Shown: positions 18,575 through 27,760 of the stretch, in pieces
How the letters are laid out: each line of letters opens with the position of its first letter
Position numbering within the stretch: position 1 is the first letter of the stretch
Assembly (NCBI RefSeq): GCF_020091585.1
Contig: NZ_CP083582.1
Location: 1,984,001-2,048,000 of the forward strand
Reading direction: 5' to 3'
From: Kovacikia minuta CCNUW1
GTDB lineage: Bacteria > Cyanobacteriota > Cyanobacteriia > Leptolyngbyales > Leptolyngbyaceae
DNA length: 64,000 nucleotides
The notes under the pieces: model-generated
Told to the model about the DNA's origin: nothing
Seen by the model: only the letters and a program-made list of their open reading frames with translations
Database searches by the model: none
Program-made: the position numbers and the translations under genes

Positions 18575-18712
18575 GTGGGGAGAATTATGAATTATGAATT
18601 ATGAATTGAAGTTTTTGAATGCGGAGTGTGGGGTGTGGGGTGTAGGGAATTTTTAATTTTTAATTCTTAATTTCCCCCCTGCCCCCTTCTGACACCTGAC
18701 ACCTGACACCTA
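18575..18712. repeat. Cluster of short tandem repeats
   Basis: Between the HAD and rimM genes lie several head-to-tail heptamers: GAATTAT (three copies near 18585-18605), TGTGGGG/TGTAGGG (near 18625-18646) and ACACCTG (near 18690-18710). The mixture is the same as that at 23318-23504 and inside the sensor kinase at 63118-63271. Confidence 0.8.
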
Positions 18713-18721
18713 CGCCCTGCT

Positions 18722-19390
18722 TTAAAGTTCAATCAACCCTGCTGGTGGGGTGATCTCAATCCGGTGATGGTGCAGATCAACGATCGGCACGATGGATTTG
18801 ACGAAGGGAATCAACACTGTATTGGATCGCTTGGCAGCGGGTTCTGGTTGGGATGCCCGTCTAACTTCGAGTAAGTCATTTCCGGCGGGAATTACTCGCT
18901 CTACGGTGCCCACCAGGGTTTGGGTAGCCTGTTCAAAAACTTCCAGCCCAATCAGATCCAGAACATGAAACTCGTCTTCTTCTAAGGGCGGACGATCGCC
19001 CGCAGGCACCAGCAGTTTGCAACCCTGAAGGGCTTCTGCTTGCGTGCGATCGTCGATTCCGGCAAACTGCACAACATACAGTCCCTTACCCGCCAGATAC
19101 CGTCCATGCAGTAATTCTACGGGCTGGGGTTCGATCGCTTCTGGCTCCAGCAGCCAACGGGTTCCCGGTTCCATAAACCGCTCCGGGAAATCCGAATCAG
19201 GATAGATCCGCACTTCCCCTTTCATGCCCTGAGCAGCAACGATTTTGCCAATTTCGATAAATGGGGTGTGGGGTGTGGGGAGAGAGAGTTTTGAATTTTG
19301 AATTTTGAATTTTGAATTTTGAGTGGAACTCTGCGTGTCTCCTTGTCCCCCTATCTCTCCCATCTCCCCCATCTCCCCTATCTTCCCCAT
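18722..19390 (-). CDS. rimM: Ribosome maturation factor RimM with repeat-derived N-terminus
   Basis: A 222-residue RimM, which assists assembly of the 30S subunit head by binding S19. The conserved protein runs from [20 protein letters not shown] (about residue 44) through [21 protein letters not shown] and the PRC-barrel part [15 protein letters not shown] to the end. The first 43 residues of the open frame are unlike any RimM and are the translation of heptamer repeats and low-complexity DNA (19258-19390). No ATG, GTG or TTG lies between the repeats and the conserved part, so translation must begin upstream of the repeats or at a rare codon such as ATC or ATT. Confidence 0.88.
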   Translation of the reverse strand: MGKIGEMGEMGEIGGQGDTQSSTQNSKFKIQNSKLSLPTPHTPFIEIGKIVAAQGMKGEVRIYPDSDFPERFMEPGTRWLLEPEAIEPQPVELLHGRYLAGKGLYVVQFAGIDDRTQAEALQGCKLLVPAGDRPPLEEDEFHVLDLIGLEVFEQATQTLVGTVERVIPAGNDLLEVRRASQPEPAAKRSNTVLIPFVKSIVPIVDLHHHRIEITPPAGLIEL

Positions 19391-19437
19391 CTCATCCCCC
19401 TACTCCCTACTCCCTACTCCCCACTCCCCTTCTGCCT
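19258..19437. repeat. Heptamer repeats within and upstream of rimM
   Basis: TGTGGGG is present twice at 19267-19280 and TTTTGAA four times at 19289-19316, both inside the open frame of rimM. Further GGGAGTR-type and CCATCTC-type repeats run to about 19437, up to the end of the aminotransferase gene. The unit length is 7, so each gain or loss changes the rimM frame. Confidence 0.85.
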
Positions 19438-19439
19438 TC

Positions 19440-20744
19440 TCAGATCACCACCGCTGATGGCTGATTGCTAATGGTTGACTGCCCGTATACTTGCTTCACT
19501 ACTTCTGCCAGCCGTTTCATTCCAGTCTCAATTTCCTGATCGCTGGCAGTCAGGCTGATACGGAGGCATTGCTGGGTGTGTTTCCAGTTTTCTCGTAGTC
19601 CGGGGAAGAAGGGACTGCCGGGAACAACGATGACCCCCACTTGCTTTAGCTGTTGATAAAGTTCCCAGTCGGTTATCGGTAAATCTTTCAACCAGAGCCA
19701 GGAAAAAATAGCGCCTTCGCCCCGGTGCAGGAACCAAGGCACTTCTGCTGGCATTGCCTGATCAAGCGTTGTTTCAACGATCGCAATTTTCTTCTGGTAG
19801 AAGGGACGAATGATGGTTGTCGCAATTTCTGCCAGGGCACCGGAATTAATGGCACGGGTTGCGATCGCCTGCCCATAGCGGGAGGAATGGATACACATAT
19901 TGGTCTGGAAACATTCCAACACCTGGATCACCGACTCATCTCCGATCGCGATCCCAATTCGTTCTCCGGGAAGCCCTGCCTTGGATAGACTCATGCAGTG
20001 AACGATGTTGCCGCCAAACAGGGGGGTCATGTCGGTGTAGTTTAGGGCTGGAAAAGGAGGACCGTAGGCAGAATCAATCAAAACTGGAATTCCGTAAGGG
20101 GCTGCCAGATCAGCAATTTTTTTCACCTCGTCATCCGTCAGAACATTTCCCGTGGGGTTGCAGGGGCGGGAGAAGAGAACACAGCCTGTCTCCTCGTTGA
20201 CCTCCAGTTGGCTGAAATCTGGGCGGTACTTAAACCGATGGGCATCCGAATCAATATCCAGAGCAGGCTTATAGGAAACCAATGCATCGGGAACCAGGGT
20301 CACCCCTCCATACCCTGTGTAGTCTGGGCTGAGGGGAAGGACAATTTTTCTCAAATCACCGTTTGAGGTGTACCCGCCAAAGACATTCGCGGCGTAAAAG
20401 TAGAGGCTCTGGCTCCCAGGGGTGATTAGAATGTTGCGATCGCTCAAATTCAACCCATAGCGCTGGTTAAAATCATTCACCACTGCCTCAATTAAAGGCT
20501 GGTACCCCTGGCTATCTCCATAACGACAAATCACTTCGCCGTATTCTGGGCTGGAGAGCAAATCAGCCGCACACCTCCGCCAGAGTTGTTCCACTTCCGG
20601 CAGGATTAAGGGATTGCCCGCACTTAAGTTGATAAATTCCTGTCCTGCGCCCGCCCGCAATGTTTCTTTAATATCTTTCATGATCGCCCGAACTCCAGTC
20701 AGGCGCGACATTTCATTGCCAATGTGGGTCAGAGCAGGATTCAT
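19440..20744 (-). CDS. avtA: Valine-pyruvate aminotransferase (AvtA-type)
   Basis: A 434-residue fold-type I, PLP-dependent aminotransferase. It starts MNPALTHIGNEMSRLTGVRAIMKD, a typical AvtA opening. The PLP lysine is in MSLSKAGLPGERIG. The substrate-side segments SRPCNPTGNVLTDDE and the cofactor phosphate region GSQSLYFYAANVFGG are intact. AvtA moves the amino group from alanine or valine to a keto acid. The gene stands alone; its last codons abut the repeat cluster before rimM. Confidence 0.88.
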   Translation of the reverse strand: MNPALTHIGNEMSRLTGVRAIMKDIKETLRAGAGQEFINLSAGNPLILPEVEQLWRRCAADLLSSPEYGEVICRYGDSQGYQPLIEAVVNDFNQRYGLNLSDRNILITPGSQSLYFYAANVFGGYTSNGDLRKIVLPLSPDYTGYGGVTLVPDALVSYKPALDIDSDAHRFKYRPDFSQLEVNEETGCVLFSRPCNPTGNVLTDDEVKKIADLAAPYGIPVLIDSAYGPPFPALNYTDMTPLFGGNIVHCMSLSKAGLPGERIGIAIGDESVIQVLECFQTNMCIHSSRYGQAIATRAINSGALAEIATTIIRPFYQKKIAIVETTLDQAMPAEVPWFLHRGEGAIFSWLWLKDLPITDWELYQQLKQVGVIVVPGSPFFPGLRENWKHTQQCLRISLTASDQEIETGMKRLAEVVKQVYGQSTISNQPSAVVI

Positions 20745-21103
20745 AGGATTGCAGTGTTGAAGAAAGGAAGTAGATTAACAGATAGACAACTGAAGGCAAA
20801 TACCTCCTTAATGCTACTCGTAGAATGCATGCGACGCCAGATTAGATTGGGGAAGGGCAGAGAGCAGAGGAAACCGCAAATAATCTAAAAAAATCAGCTT
20901 TGCAATTCAAATTCTGTCAATACTAGTGTGTTAAATAGAACAGGTCTGTCTGAATCTTTTTGTCAATATTGCGATTCATTCAGAAAAATCCTGTTCTAGT
21001 AGTTTCGGGTAATCGCAGGCTTCCTGCGTACACTGGTGACGTTTTGTATACCTGTTTCGGCTTATTGCAAGCCTGGAGCAGTCATTTTGAGAGCAAAGGC
21101 TAT
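20745..21103. other. Intergenic, promoter region of glgP and avtA
   Basis: A region of 359 bases between divergent genes. An open frame continues upstream of the chosen glgP start to TTG 20960, but those 48 codons (MSILRFIQKNPVLVV...) are not expected in the family. No box or structure could be assigned. Confidence 0.35.
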
Positions 21104-23317
21104 ATGGTAAATACACTTGATCAGACCCCTGCTGCCCACTTGAGCGCAAGGTTGCCTCGATCTCTAAAACGGCTGGCGGACCTGGCTTATAACTATTGGT
21201 GGTGCTGGGCGTCTAACCAGGTTTCTTTGTTTGAAACGATTAATCCTGACGAGTGGGAAAGTTGCGGGCACAACCCGGTTACTCTGCTGGAATCCATTTC
21301 CTACGAACGTCTGACTCAGCTTTCCATTGATCCCTTCTACCTGAAGCGGCTGAATTCCCTGGCAGACCAGTTCGATCGCTACATGGAAGCCAAGGATACG
21401 TGGACGAGTCGGGTTGCTCCGCAAATTTCGAAAGAGCATCCGGTTGCCTATTTCTGCGCCGAGTTCGGCATTCACGAATCACTGCCGATTTATTCCGGTG
21501 GTTTGGGAATTTTGGCGGGGGATCATCTAAAATCTGCTTCCGATCTGGGTGTTCCTATGGTGGGAGTGGGATTGCTTTATCGGCAAGGTTATTTCCACCA
21601 ACGGCTAAATCGGGCTGGTTGGCAGGAGGACTACTACGTCGATAATCCCTTCGATCGCATGCCCCTGGAACTCATGAAAGACGGGCAGGGCAACCCAATT
21701 AAGGTCGAACTCCAGGTTCGCAGCCGGATGGTCAAGGTGCAGGTTTGGCGTGCCCAGGTGGGGCGGGTCAACCTTTACCTGTTAGACACTGATCGGGAGG
21801 ACAATGACCCGATCGATCGCTGGCTAACGGGGCACCTCTATGGCGGTAATCAGGAAACTCGCATCGCCCAGGAGATTGTTTTGGGAATTGGGGGGGTGCG
21901 GGTGCTGAAGGCGCTAGGCATTGAGCCTGGCGTGTACCACCTGAATGAAGGACATGCCGCCTTTTGTTTATTGGAAGTTGCTCGGCTAGAGATCCAGAAG
22001 ACGGGCAAATCCTTCTATGACATTGAAGCATCGGTGCGCGATCGGTGCGTCTTCACGACCCATACCCCCGTCCCGGCTGGGCACGATGTTTTCTCCGCTG
22101 ACCTGATGGATTCCTTCTTTGCCCACTATTGGGATCAGTTGGGATTGTCCCGTGAGCAATTTCTGGCGTTGGGTGCCCGCCGCCTGGGAGACCCCTGGGA
22201 ACCCTTTGGGATGACTGTTCTGGCATTGCGCCTGTGTCGAGCTGCCAACGGAGTTAGCGAACTGCATGGGTTTGTTTCTCGCCAGATGTGGACGGTGTTG
22301 TACCCCGAACGATCGGAAGAAAAAGTTCCCATTGGCTACATCACAAATGGTATTCATGCTTCCACCTGGACTGCTCCTTTGCTCAGCGATCTGTACGCCG
22401 AGTATCTGGATCAGGACTGGGACACCCGAGTGGTCGATCCAGAACTGTGGGCAAAAATAGACCAAATTCCCAATGCAGAGCTGTGGTGGCGGCATCAAGT
22501 GCTTAAGGAATGTCTGATCGCCCACGCCCGCCACAAAATTAGAACGGCACGGCAGGATCGGGGCGAAGAGTGGGAGTATGTCAGTGCTGCCGATCGGATT
22601 CTCGATCCAAACATTCTAACGATCGGATTTGCCCGCCGCTTCAGCCCCTACAAACGGGGAGATCTGCTGCTTCGGGATGCTCAACGTGCCCTTAAGATCT
22701 TTGGCGACGCAGAACGTCCAGTGCAGATTATCTTCTCTGGCAAAGCTCACCCCGCAGATGAGGAGGGCAAGCGGATCATCCAACGATTGATGGAATGGTG
22801 CAAGAAGCCAGAACTCTGGAATCGGGTCGCCTTTATTGAAGACTATGACATGTATACTGCCCGCAAACTGGTGCAGGGTGTGGATGTCTGGCTCAACAAT
22901 CCCCGTCGTCCTCTGGAAGCTTCTGGCACCAGTGGTCAAAAGGTCTGTCTGAACGGTGGCATCAACTGTAGTGTACTGGATGGCTGGTGGTGTGAAGGCT
23001 ACCAGGCAGATGCCAACGGTAAGGGGATCAATGGGTGGGCGATCGGCAAAGACGCCAACACCAGTGATCAAAATCTCCAGGATAAGATCGACTCAGATGC
23101 CCTCTATCGCCTGTTAGAGGAGGAAATTGTCCCCCTCTACTACGACCAGGACAAAGACGGCATCCCCCACGGTTGGGTCAATATGATGAAGGCATCCATT
23201 AAGTCCAACTCCCCTGCCTTCAATACCCATCGGATGATTGCCGACTATGTAACCCAGGTCTATGCGCCTGGCACAAAGGCGAAGGTAGGGCTGAGCCTGG
23301 CGAAGGTTCCTTCTTAG
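21104..23317 (+). CDS. glgP: Alpha-glucan phosphorylase
   Basis: A 737-residue phosphorylase of the short bacterial alpha-glucan family that releases glucose 1-phosphate from glycogen. Visible elements are AYNYWWCW near the start, PVAYFCAEFGIHESLPIYSG, AGDHLKSASDLGVP, YHLNEGHAAF, FTTHTPVPAGHD, ARRFSPYKRGDLL and the PLP-binding region EASGTSGQKVCLNGG. I chose ATG 21104 (MVNTLDQTPAA) rather than the in-frame TTG at 20960, because the extra 48 residues match nothing and AAAGG lies near the ATG. The Tab2 gene follows after a repeat cluster on the same strand. Confidence 0.93.
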   Translation: MVNTLDQTPAAHLSARLPRSLKRLADLAYNYWWCWASNQVSLFETINPDEWESCGHNPVTLLESISYERLTQLSIDPFYLKRLNSLADQFDRYMEAKDTWTSRVAPQISKEHPVAYFCAEFGIHESLPIYSGGLGILAGDHLKSASDLGVPMVGVGLLYRQGYFHQRLNRAGWQEDYYVDNPFDRMPLELMKDGQGNPIKVELQVRSRMVKVQVWRAQVGRVNLYLLDTDREDNDPIDRWLTGHLYGGNQETRIAQEIVLGIGGVRVLKALGIEPGVYHLNEGHAAFCLLEVARLEIQKTGKSFYDIEASVRDRCVFTTHTPVPAGHDVFSADLMDSFFAHYWDQLGLSREQFLALGARRLGDPWEPFGMTVLALRLCRAANGVSELHGFVSRQMWTVLYPERSEEKVPIGYITNGIHASTWTAPLLSDLYAEYLDQDWDTRVVDPELWAKIDQIPNAELWWRHQVLKECLIAHARHKIRTARQDRGEEWEYVSAADRILDPNILTIGFARRFSPYKRGDLLLRDAQRALKIFGDAERPVQIIFSGKAHPADEEGKRIIQRLMEWCKKPELWNRVAFIEDYDMYTARKLVQGVDVWLNNPRRPLEASGTSGQKVCLNGGINCSVLDGWWCEGYQADANGKGINGWAIGKDANTSDQNLQDKIDSDALYRLLEEEIVPLYYDQDKDGIPHGWVNMMKASIKSNSPAFNTHRMIADYVTQVYAPGTKAKVGLSLAKVPS

Positions 23318-23504
23318 TAGGTGGTAGGTGGTAGGGAGTGGGGTGTGGGGTGTAGGGTGTGGGGTGTAGGGATGAGGACTGAGGACTGAGGACTGAGGAC
23401 TGAATTCGAAGCTCAAAACTCAAAACTCAAACTCAGCCCTTTTATCCTTTATCCTTCAGCCTTTATCCCTTCCCTACCACCTACCACTTACCACCTACCA
23501 CCTG
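23318..23504. repeat. Dense cluster of heptamer tandem repeats
   Basis: This interval is nearly all tandem heptamers: GTAGGTG near 23320, TGTGGGG/TGTAGGG near 23342-23370, GAGGACT (four copies) near 23374-23401, CTCAAAA near 23411-23430, TTTATCC near 23440-23470, and CTACCAC near 23475-23502. Their number and variety in one gap make it the best repeat catalogue of the window. Confidence 0.85.
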
Positions 23505-24341
23505 ATGTCCACCTGGGAAACTGACTTCTACCGCCGCCCACTGCAAGATGAAACCGGCAATATCCTTTGGGAATTGCTAGTTTGCGATCCGGATGGCAGT
23601 TTGCGTTATCAGGCTTTTTGTCCCCAATCTCAAGTCAGTGCTGGTTGGTTAACCGAGCAATTGCAGCAACTGGTGGATGCGGGGAACCCTTTACCCAAAA
23701 TAATTCGCGCGTTTCGCCCCCAGACATTTAATTTGCTGGAAGTTGCCTGCAAACCGTTGGGCATTGAGGTGGAACCGACCCGTCAGACTCCAACCTTAAA
23801 GCACTGGTTGGATGAGCGATCGCGTCAGTATCCAACCGAACCGAACTACAACGGGCAACCTTACCAGGCTTTAGACCTGGAAAAGCCTCCCCCTGTCCCC
23901 TTACCCGAAAACCTTTGGGGGGAACAATGGCGCTTTGCGGCGCTGGCTGCTGGTGATCTTGTGGAAGCCTTTACGGGACGGATGATTCCCATCCTGGAAC
24001 TGCCAGAGCCGTTGTTCCCCATTCGATTAGGTCTTGCTTCAACCATTGCCGTTCCGGGGGTGGTCATTCGCGCGGGGCGGAAATCGATGCAACTGGCGCA
24101 ATGGTTGCAACAAGCCCGTCCAGACTCGCTCAACTACATGGCAGGTGCCCCTGACGGACTCATTTTGGAAGCAGGGTTCGTCGATCGCTGGATTGTTGCA
24201 ACCTTTGAGGATGCCGAAGTCACCACTGCTGCCAGAACCTATGAACAGCGCAAGCTATCCAGCAAAGGACTCCATTTTTTGTTAGTTCAACCCGATGATT
24301 CGGGCATGACTTACAGCGGATTTTGGCTACTCCGATCGTAA
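23505..24341 (+). CDS. Tab2/Atab2-family RNA-binding protein
   Basis: A 278-residue protein of the Tab2 family. The opening WETDFYRRPLQDETGNILWELLVCD, the block IRAFRPQTFNLLEVACKPLGI and the C-terminal KGLHFLLVQPDDSGMTYSGFWLLR are typical. In Chlamydomonas and Arabidopsis chloroplasts the homologues promote synthesis of photosystem I or II subunits by binding their mRNA leaders. A similar role in the cyanobacterium is likely but not shown. ATG 23505 follows the repeat cluster directly, with no clear ribosome site. Confidence 0.9.
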   Translation: MSTWETDFYRRPLQDETGNILWELLVCDPDGSLRYQAFCPQSQVSAGWLTEQLQQLVDAGNPLPKIIRAFRPQTFNLLEVACKPLGIEVEPTRQTPTLKHWLDERSRQYPTEPNYNGQPYQALDLEKPPPVPLPENLWGEQWRFAALAAGDLVEAFTGRMIPILELPEPLFPIRLGLASTIAVPGVVIRAGRKSMQLAQWLQQARPDSLNYMAGAPDGLILEAGFVDRWIVATFEDAEVTTAARTYEQRKLSSKGLHFLLVQPDDSGMTYSGFWLLRS

Positions 24342-24422
24342 AAGGGTTAACTTACCTTCGGGTTTAGTGTGGAATCCGTTGCAACAATTAATACCAAATC
24401 CAGTTGTAGAGTAGCGGTGTCG

Positions 24423-24494
24423 GTAGGGGCTTAGCATTCGGTCATGAACTCTGAAACGAAGTCTCGATCGCTTCGCCCAATGCTAAGCCCGTAC
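24423..24494. repeat. 72-bp foldback element A (GTAGGGGC tips)
   Basis: The 16-base arms GTAGGGGCTTAGCATT and AATGCTAAGCCCGTAC pair with one mismatch around a 40-base loop. It has the same length (72) and arm sequence type as element B at 36773-36844. It carries no gene and looks like a small non-autonomous mobile element. It lies just past the 3' end of the first DUF4347 gene, where it may also act as a terminator. Confidence 0.75.
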
Positions 24495-24538
24495 ACACAA
24501 ATAGTGCTTCTTTACGAAACGGATTCCACCTCGGCTAA

Positions 24539-27500
24539 TCATGCAATCATCCAGCTTCCAGCCAATGTGGGTAAAGCTGTCGCGGTGCTATAAGCAATAC
24601 CATTGAGCTGCCAAATGACATTGGCTCCGGTGGTTGTATTGCGCCATAGAACATCCGGTGAACCATCACCACTGAAGTCACTAATTTCTTCAATCATCCA
24701 GCTTCCAGCCAACATTGGCAAAGCTGTCGCAGTACTATAAGCAATACCATTGAGCTGCCAAATGACATTGGCTCCGGTGGTTGTATTGCGCCATAGAACA
24801 TCCGGTGAACCATCACTACTGAAATCATTAATTCCCTCCAAAACCCAGTTACCTGTTAACTTGGGCAAGAATGTAGCCGTACTATAAGCAGTCCCGTTGA
24901 GTTGCCAGATGACGTTATCTCCGGTGGTTGCATTACGCCACAGAATATCGGGAGAGCCATCATGGTTGAAGTCGCTAATTCCCTCAAGCATCCAGCTTCC
25001 GGTTAGCTTGGGCAAGAGTGTCGCAGTGCTATAAGCAGTCCCGTTGAGTTGCCAGATAACATTGTCTCCGCTGGTTGCATTGCGCCACAAAATATCCGGT
25101 GAACCATCTTGATTGAAGTCATTAATTCCTTCCAAAACCCAGTTTCCAGCCAATTTGGGCAAGGATGTAGCCTTACTGTAGGCAGTCCCATTGAGCTGCC
25201 AGATAACATTGTCCCCACTGGTTGCATTGCGCCACAAAATATCTGGTGAACCATCTTGATTGAAGTCATTAATTCCTTCCAAAACCCAGTTTCCGGTTAG
25301 TGTAGGCAGGGACGCAGCCGTACTGTAAGCAGTCCCGTTGAGCTGCCAAATGACATTGGCTCCGCTGGTTGCATTGCGCCACAAAATATCCGGTGAACCA
25401 TCTTGATTGAAATCGGGTTGGTTGGAAAGATTTAGAGAGATCACAAAGGTTTGACTAGCGGATATATCGACACCTCCATTAGCTATGCCACTATTATCTT
25501 TAAGACGAACGGTGACCAGTGTGGTGCCTCTGGCATATTCCTTGGGCTTAAAGCTTAGGTTTCCCGTAGAATCCAGACTGGGAGCAACTTCAAATAACCC
25601 TGGTTTATCGGCACTGACTTCAAAATTAAGGACTTGATCGGTTTCATTTGGCGCGCCTGCCGAGATATTGGTTGCCCAACCGGAGAAAAACTGTGAAGTA
25701 TTGCCTCGAACAGTAATAGCATTACCCTTGGTAAACACAGGCACATCATTCACTGAATTGATCGTCGTGGTCAGGGCACTGGTGGTTTCAGAAATCGAAC
25801 GATCGGAGCCGATTGACCCGGTGTCTACGTTGACGCGGGTGGTACTGCTTGTCAAATTGCCACTGAAGGTATCATCTAGGGCACGGGCACGTAAAGCACC
25901 CGGAGTACCGTTATAGTTGGCAACAGGAACAAAGCGAACCAGGGTATCAGCAGCCAGCGCCAAGGCATTGGAGCCATCATTCACATCACCAATTTCTGAC
26001 CAATTTGCACCGTTGTTTGCTGAGTACTCCCATCTTCCCTCTGTAGCGGCATCTGCTCCGTTCCCTATAATTGCCAAACCCTTGAGGCTGTTTGTGGGAT
26101 CAGGATCATCAATCAGTTTGCCAAATAGTGAAAGCAAGCTAGCGCCATTAGCATTTAGGCTATCTTCGTTAATTGCAGCAAGAACCGCATCTCCCGTCAG
26201 CACGGGTCTATCCTCTGAAGCTGTGATAGTAATGGTGAATGTTTGGGCAGCAGAGAGATCCACGCCACTATTTTCTGTGCCACCATCATCCCTTAGCTTG
26301 ACAGTTACGGTTGCGTTGCCATTGGCACCTTCCGCCAACTCAAAGCTGAGATTGCCTGATTTATCGATCTCAGGTGCAACTGTGAAGAGTTCTGGTTTGT
26401 CAGCGGTGAGTTCAAAGCTAAGCGTTTGCTCAAATTCATCGTTGGCTCCAGGGGAAATGTCCGTTGCCCAGTTTGTAAAGAAGGTGTCCTCTGAATCTTC
26501 TGAAACGGTAATGTCACTGCCTTTTGTGAAGCTGGGTGCATCATTGACTGAGAAAACTTCAGTATCCACAAAACTCGTCGTGTCGGAAATTGGGGTTTCA
26601 TCACCGTTGAGTTCAGTGTCGATCGTGATCCGATTACTGCCATTTGTGAATCCGCCTGTGTAGCTATTATCGATCGCTCGTACTTCTATACTATCCGGGA
26701 TGCCATTGTAGTTGAGCGCGGGCAGGAAGCGAACCAAGGTATCTTTGGAAAGCGCTAATGCGGTTGCATCATCATCAACAGCACCGATTTCAAACCAGTT
26801 CGCGCCATTGTCAGTTGAGTACTGCCAAATGCCCTGGGTAGACAGGGACTCATCCCCGATAACTGCTACACCTGCAAGGATGTCACCTGCATCAAAATCG
26901 TCAAATACGGGGTCAAATAAGGTCGAGACCGTAGTTCCAGCCGGGTTGGTCAGGTCTTCGTTAATTGCGGTAAGGGTGGCATCGCCAGACAGATCGGGGG
27001 CAACGTTCAGCACCGCACTATAATTTTTCATTACATCAGATTGGAATGCCAATCCGGCCGCGATCTCTCCAGTATGAATCTCCAGCGACCAGTCACCCCC
27101 TTGATTTGCACTTCCGGTCAGGTCATTGGAAGCAGCAACATCTGCCCCGGTCAACTGACTCAAAATTTTCACAAATGCCCGTCCCAGTTCACCCTCCGCA
27201 ACATCACAGCCATACAGCAAAATGTCAGCGTCATCGCTTAGCGATTTACCCCAGGACTTTAGCTGGGAGGTATAGGTCGGCAGATTGGCGAGGTTTAACA
27301 GTCCACCCCCAAAATCCAGTGCCCCGGCAGTCCCATGCGAGACAATGTGCAGGCTGGTGATGTCGCTGCGTCCTGCCAATGTTTGCGTAATCTGGCTAAT
27401 GGCATCCTGGGTAGGGCTAAGTAGATGCACTTCAGCGCCAGGAGTCGTTCCGGCTGTCAAGATTTGGGCATCTGGCAGGGTGGCATCAACGAAGACCAGC

Positions 27501-27628
27501 GAACTGCTACGGAACAGAGGCGAGGTGAGCGGTGCTATTACGGCTGTAGAAACAGAGGAACGGGTGTCATTCAGGGAAGGAAGGGACTGGATGACGGAGG
27601 GCACGATCGCAGTTTGGGAGAAGTTCAT
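24539..27628 (-). CDS. DUF4347 exoprotein with cadherin-like domains and FG-GAP/VCBS-like repeats
   Basis: A 1,029-residue secreted or surface protein. Residues about 40-205 are a DUF4347 domain (SLVFVDATLPDAQIL, SLHIVSHGTAGALDFGGG, DADILLYGCDVAEGELG, LTGADVAASNDLTGS). The middle holds two related blocks of about 230 residues, each with INED, GIWQYSTDNGANW or GRWEYSANNGANW and VRF(L/V)P motifs, then a cadherin-like Ala/Thr-rich part. The C-terminal 290 residues are six 49-residue repeats of the form DFNQDGSPDILWRN...VIWQLNG, calcium-binding FG-GAP/VCBS type. No classical signal peptide is seen, so export by a non-Sec route such as type I is plausible. It is a paralogue of the N-terminus of the next gene upstream. 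Confidence 0.85.
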   Translation of the reverse strand: MNFSQTAIVPSVIQSLPSLNDTRSSVSTAVIAPLTSPLFRSSSLVFVDATLPDAQILTAGTTPGAEVHLLSPTQDAISQITQTLAGRSDITSLHIVSHGTAGALDFGGGLLNLANLPTYTSQLKSWGKSLSDDADILLYGCDVAEGELGRAFVKILSQLTGADVAASNDLTGSANQGGDWSLEIHTGEIAAGLAFQSDVMKNYSAVLNVAPDLSGDATLTAINEDLTNPAGTTVSTLFDPVFDDFDAGDILAGVAVIGDESLSTQGIWQYSTDNGANWFEIGAVDDDATALALSKDTLVRFLPALNYNGIPDSIEVRAIDNSYTGGFTNGSNRITIDTELNGDETPISDTTSFVDTEVFSVNDAPSFTKGSDITVSEDSEDTFFTNWATDISPGANDEFEQTLSFELTADKPELFTVAPEIDKSGNLSFELAEGANGNATVTVKLRDDGGTENSGVDLSAAQTFTITITASEDRPVLTGDAVLAAINEDSLNANGASLLSLFGKLIDDPDPTNSLKGLAIIGNGADAATEGRWEYSANNGANWSEIGDVNDGSNALALAADTLVRFVPVANYNGTPGALRARALDDTFSGNLTSSTTRVNVDTGSIGSDRSISETTSALTTTINSVNDVPVFTKGNAITVRGNTSQFFSGWATNISAGAPNETDQVLNFEVSADKPGLFEVAPSLDSTGNLSFKPKEYARGTTLVTVRLKDNSGIANGGVDISASQTFVISLNLSNQPDFNQDGSPDILWRNATSGANVIWQLNGTAYSTAASLPTLTGNWVLEGINDFNQDGSPDILWRNATSGDNVIWQLNGTAYSKATSLPKLAGNWVLEGINDFNQDGSPDILWRNATSGDNVIWQLNGTAYSTATLLPKLTGSWMLEGISDFNHDGSPDILWRNATTGDNVIWQLNGTAYSTATFLPKLTGNWVLEGINDFSSDGSPDVLWRNTTTGANVIWQLNGIAYSTATALPMLAGSWMIEEISDFSGDGSPDVLWRNTTTGANVIWQLNGIAYSTATALPTLAGSWMIA
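24540..25420. repeat. Six 147-bp tandem repeats inside the DUF4347 gene
   Basis: Six in-frame copies of a 147-base unit encode the 49-residue FG-GAP-like repeats. Copies 1-4 (promoter-proximal) share the word NATSGDNVIWQLNGTAYS, while copies 5-6 share NTTTGANVIWQLNGIAYS, indicating two recent expansions. The unit is a multiple of 3, so recombination changes protein length without breaking the frame. Confidence 0.9.
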
Positions 27629-27760
27629 AGGTTGTAAAAAAAGATAAGGAGGCTATTGGAAGAGAGGGGAGTGCAGCTCCAAAGTTTTGAGGCGCAGAAG
27701 GCAGTGCTAGCAGGAACTCAGTCTGCATCAGGACGAAGGCACACCGGAAGCATTCAGCCC

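Noticed and set aside
25917..26663. A 248-codon plus-strand open frame inside the DUF4347 gene
   Set aside because: It is antisense to a clearly coding, repetitive gene and is rich in Ser/Pro/Val as expected from the complement of Gly/Asp/Asn-rich DNA.
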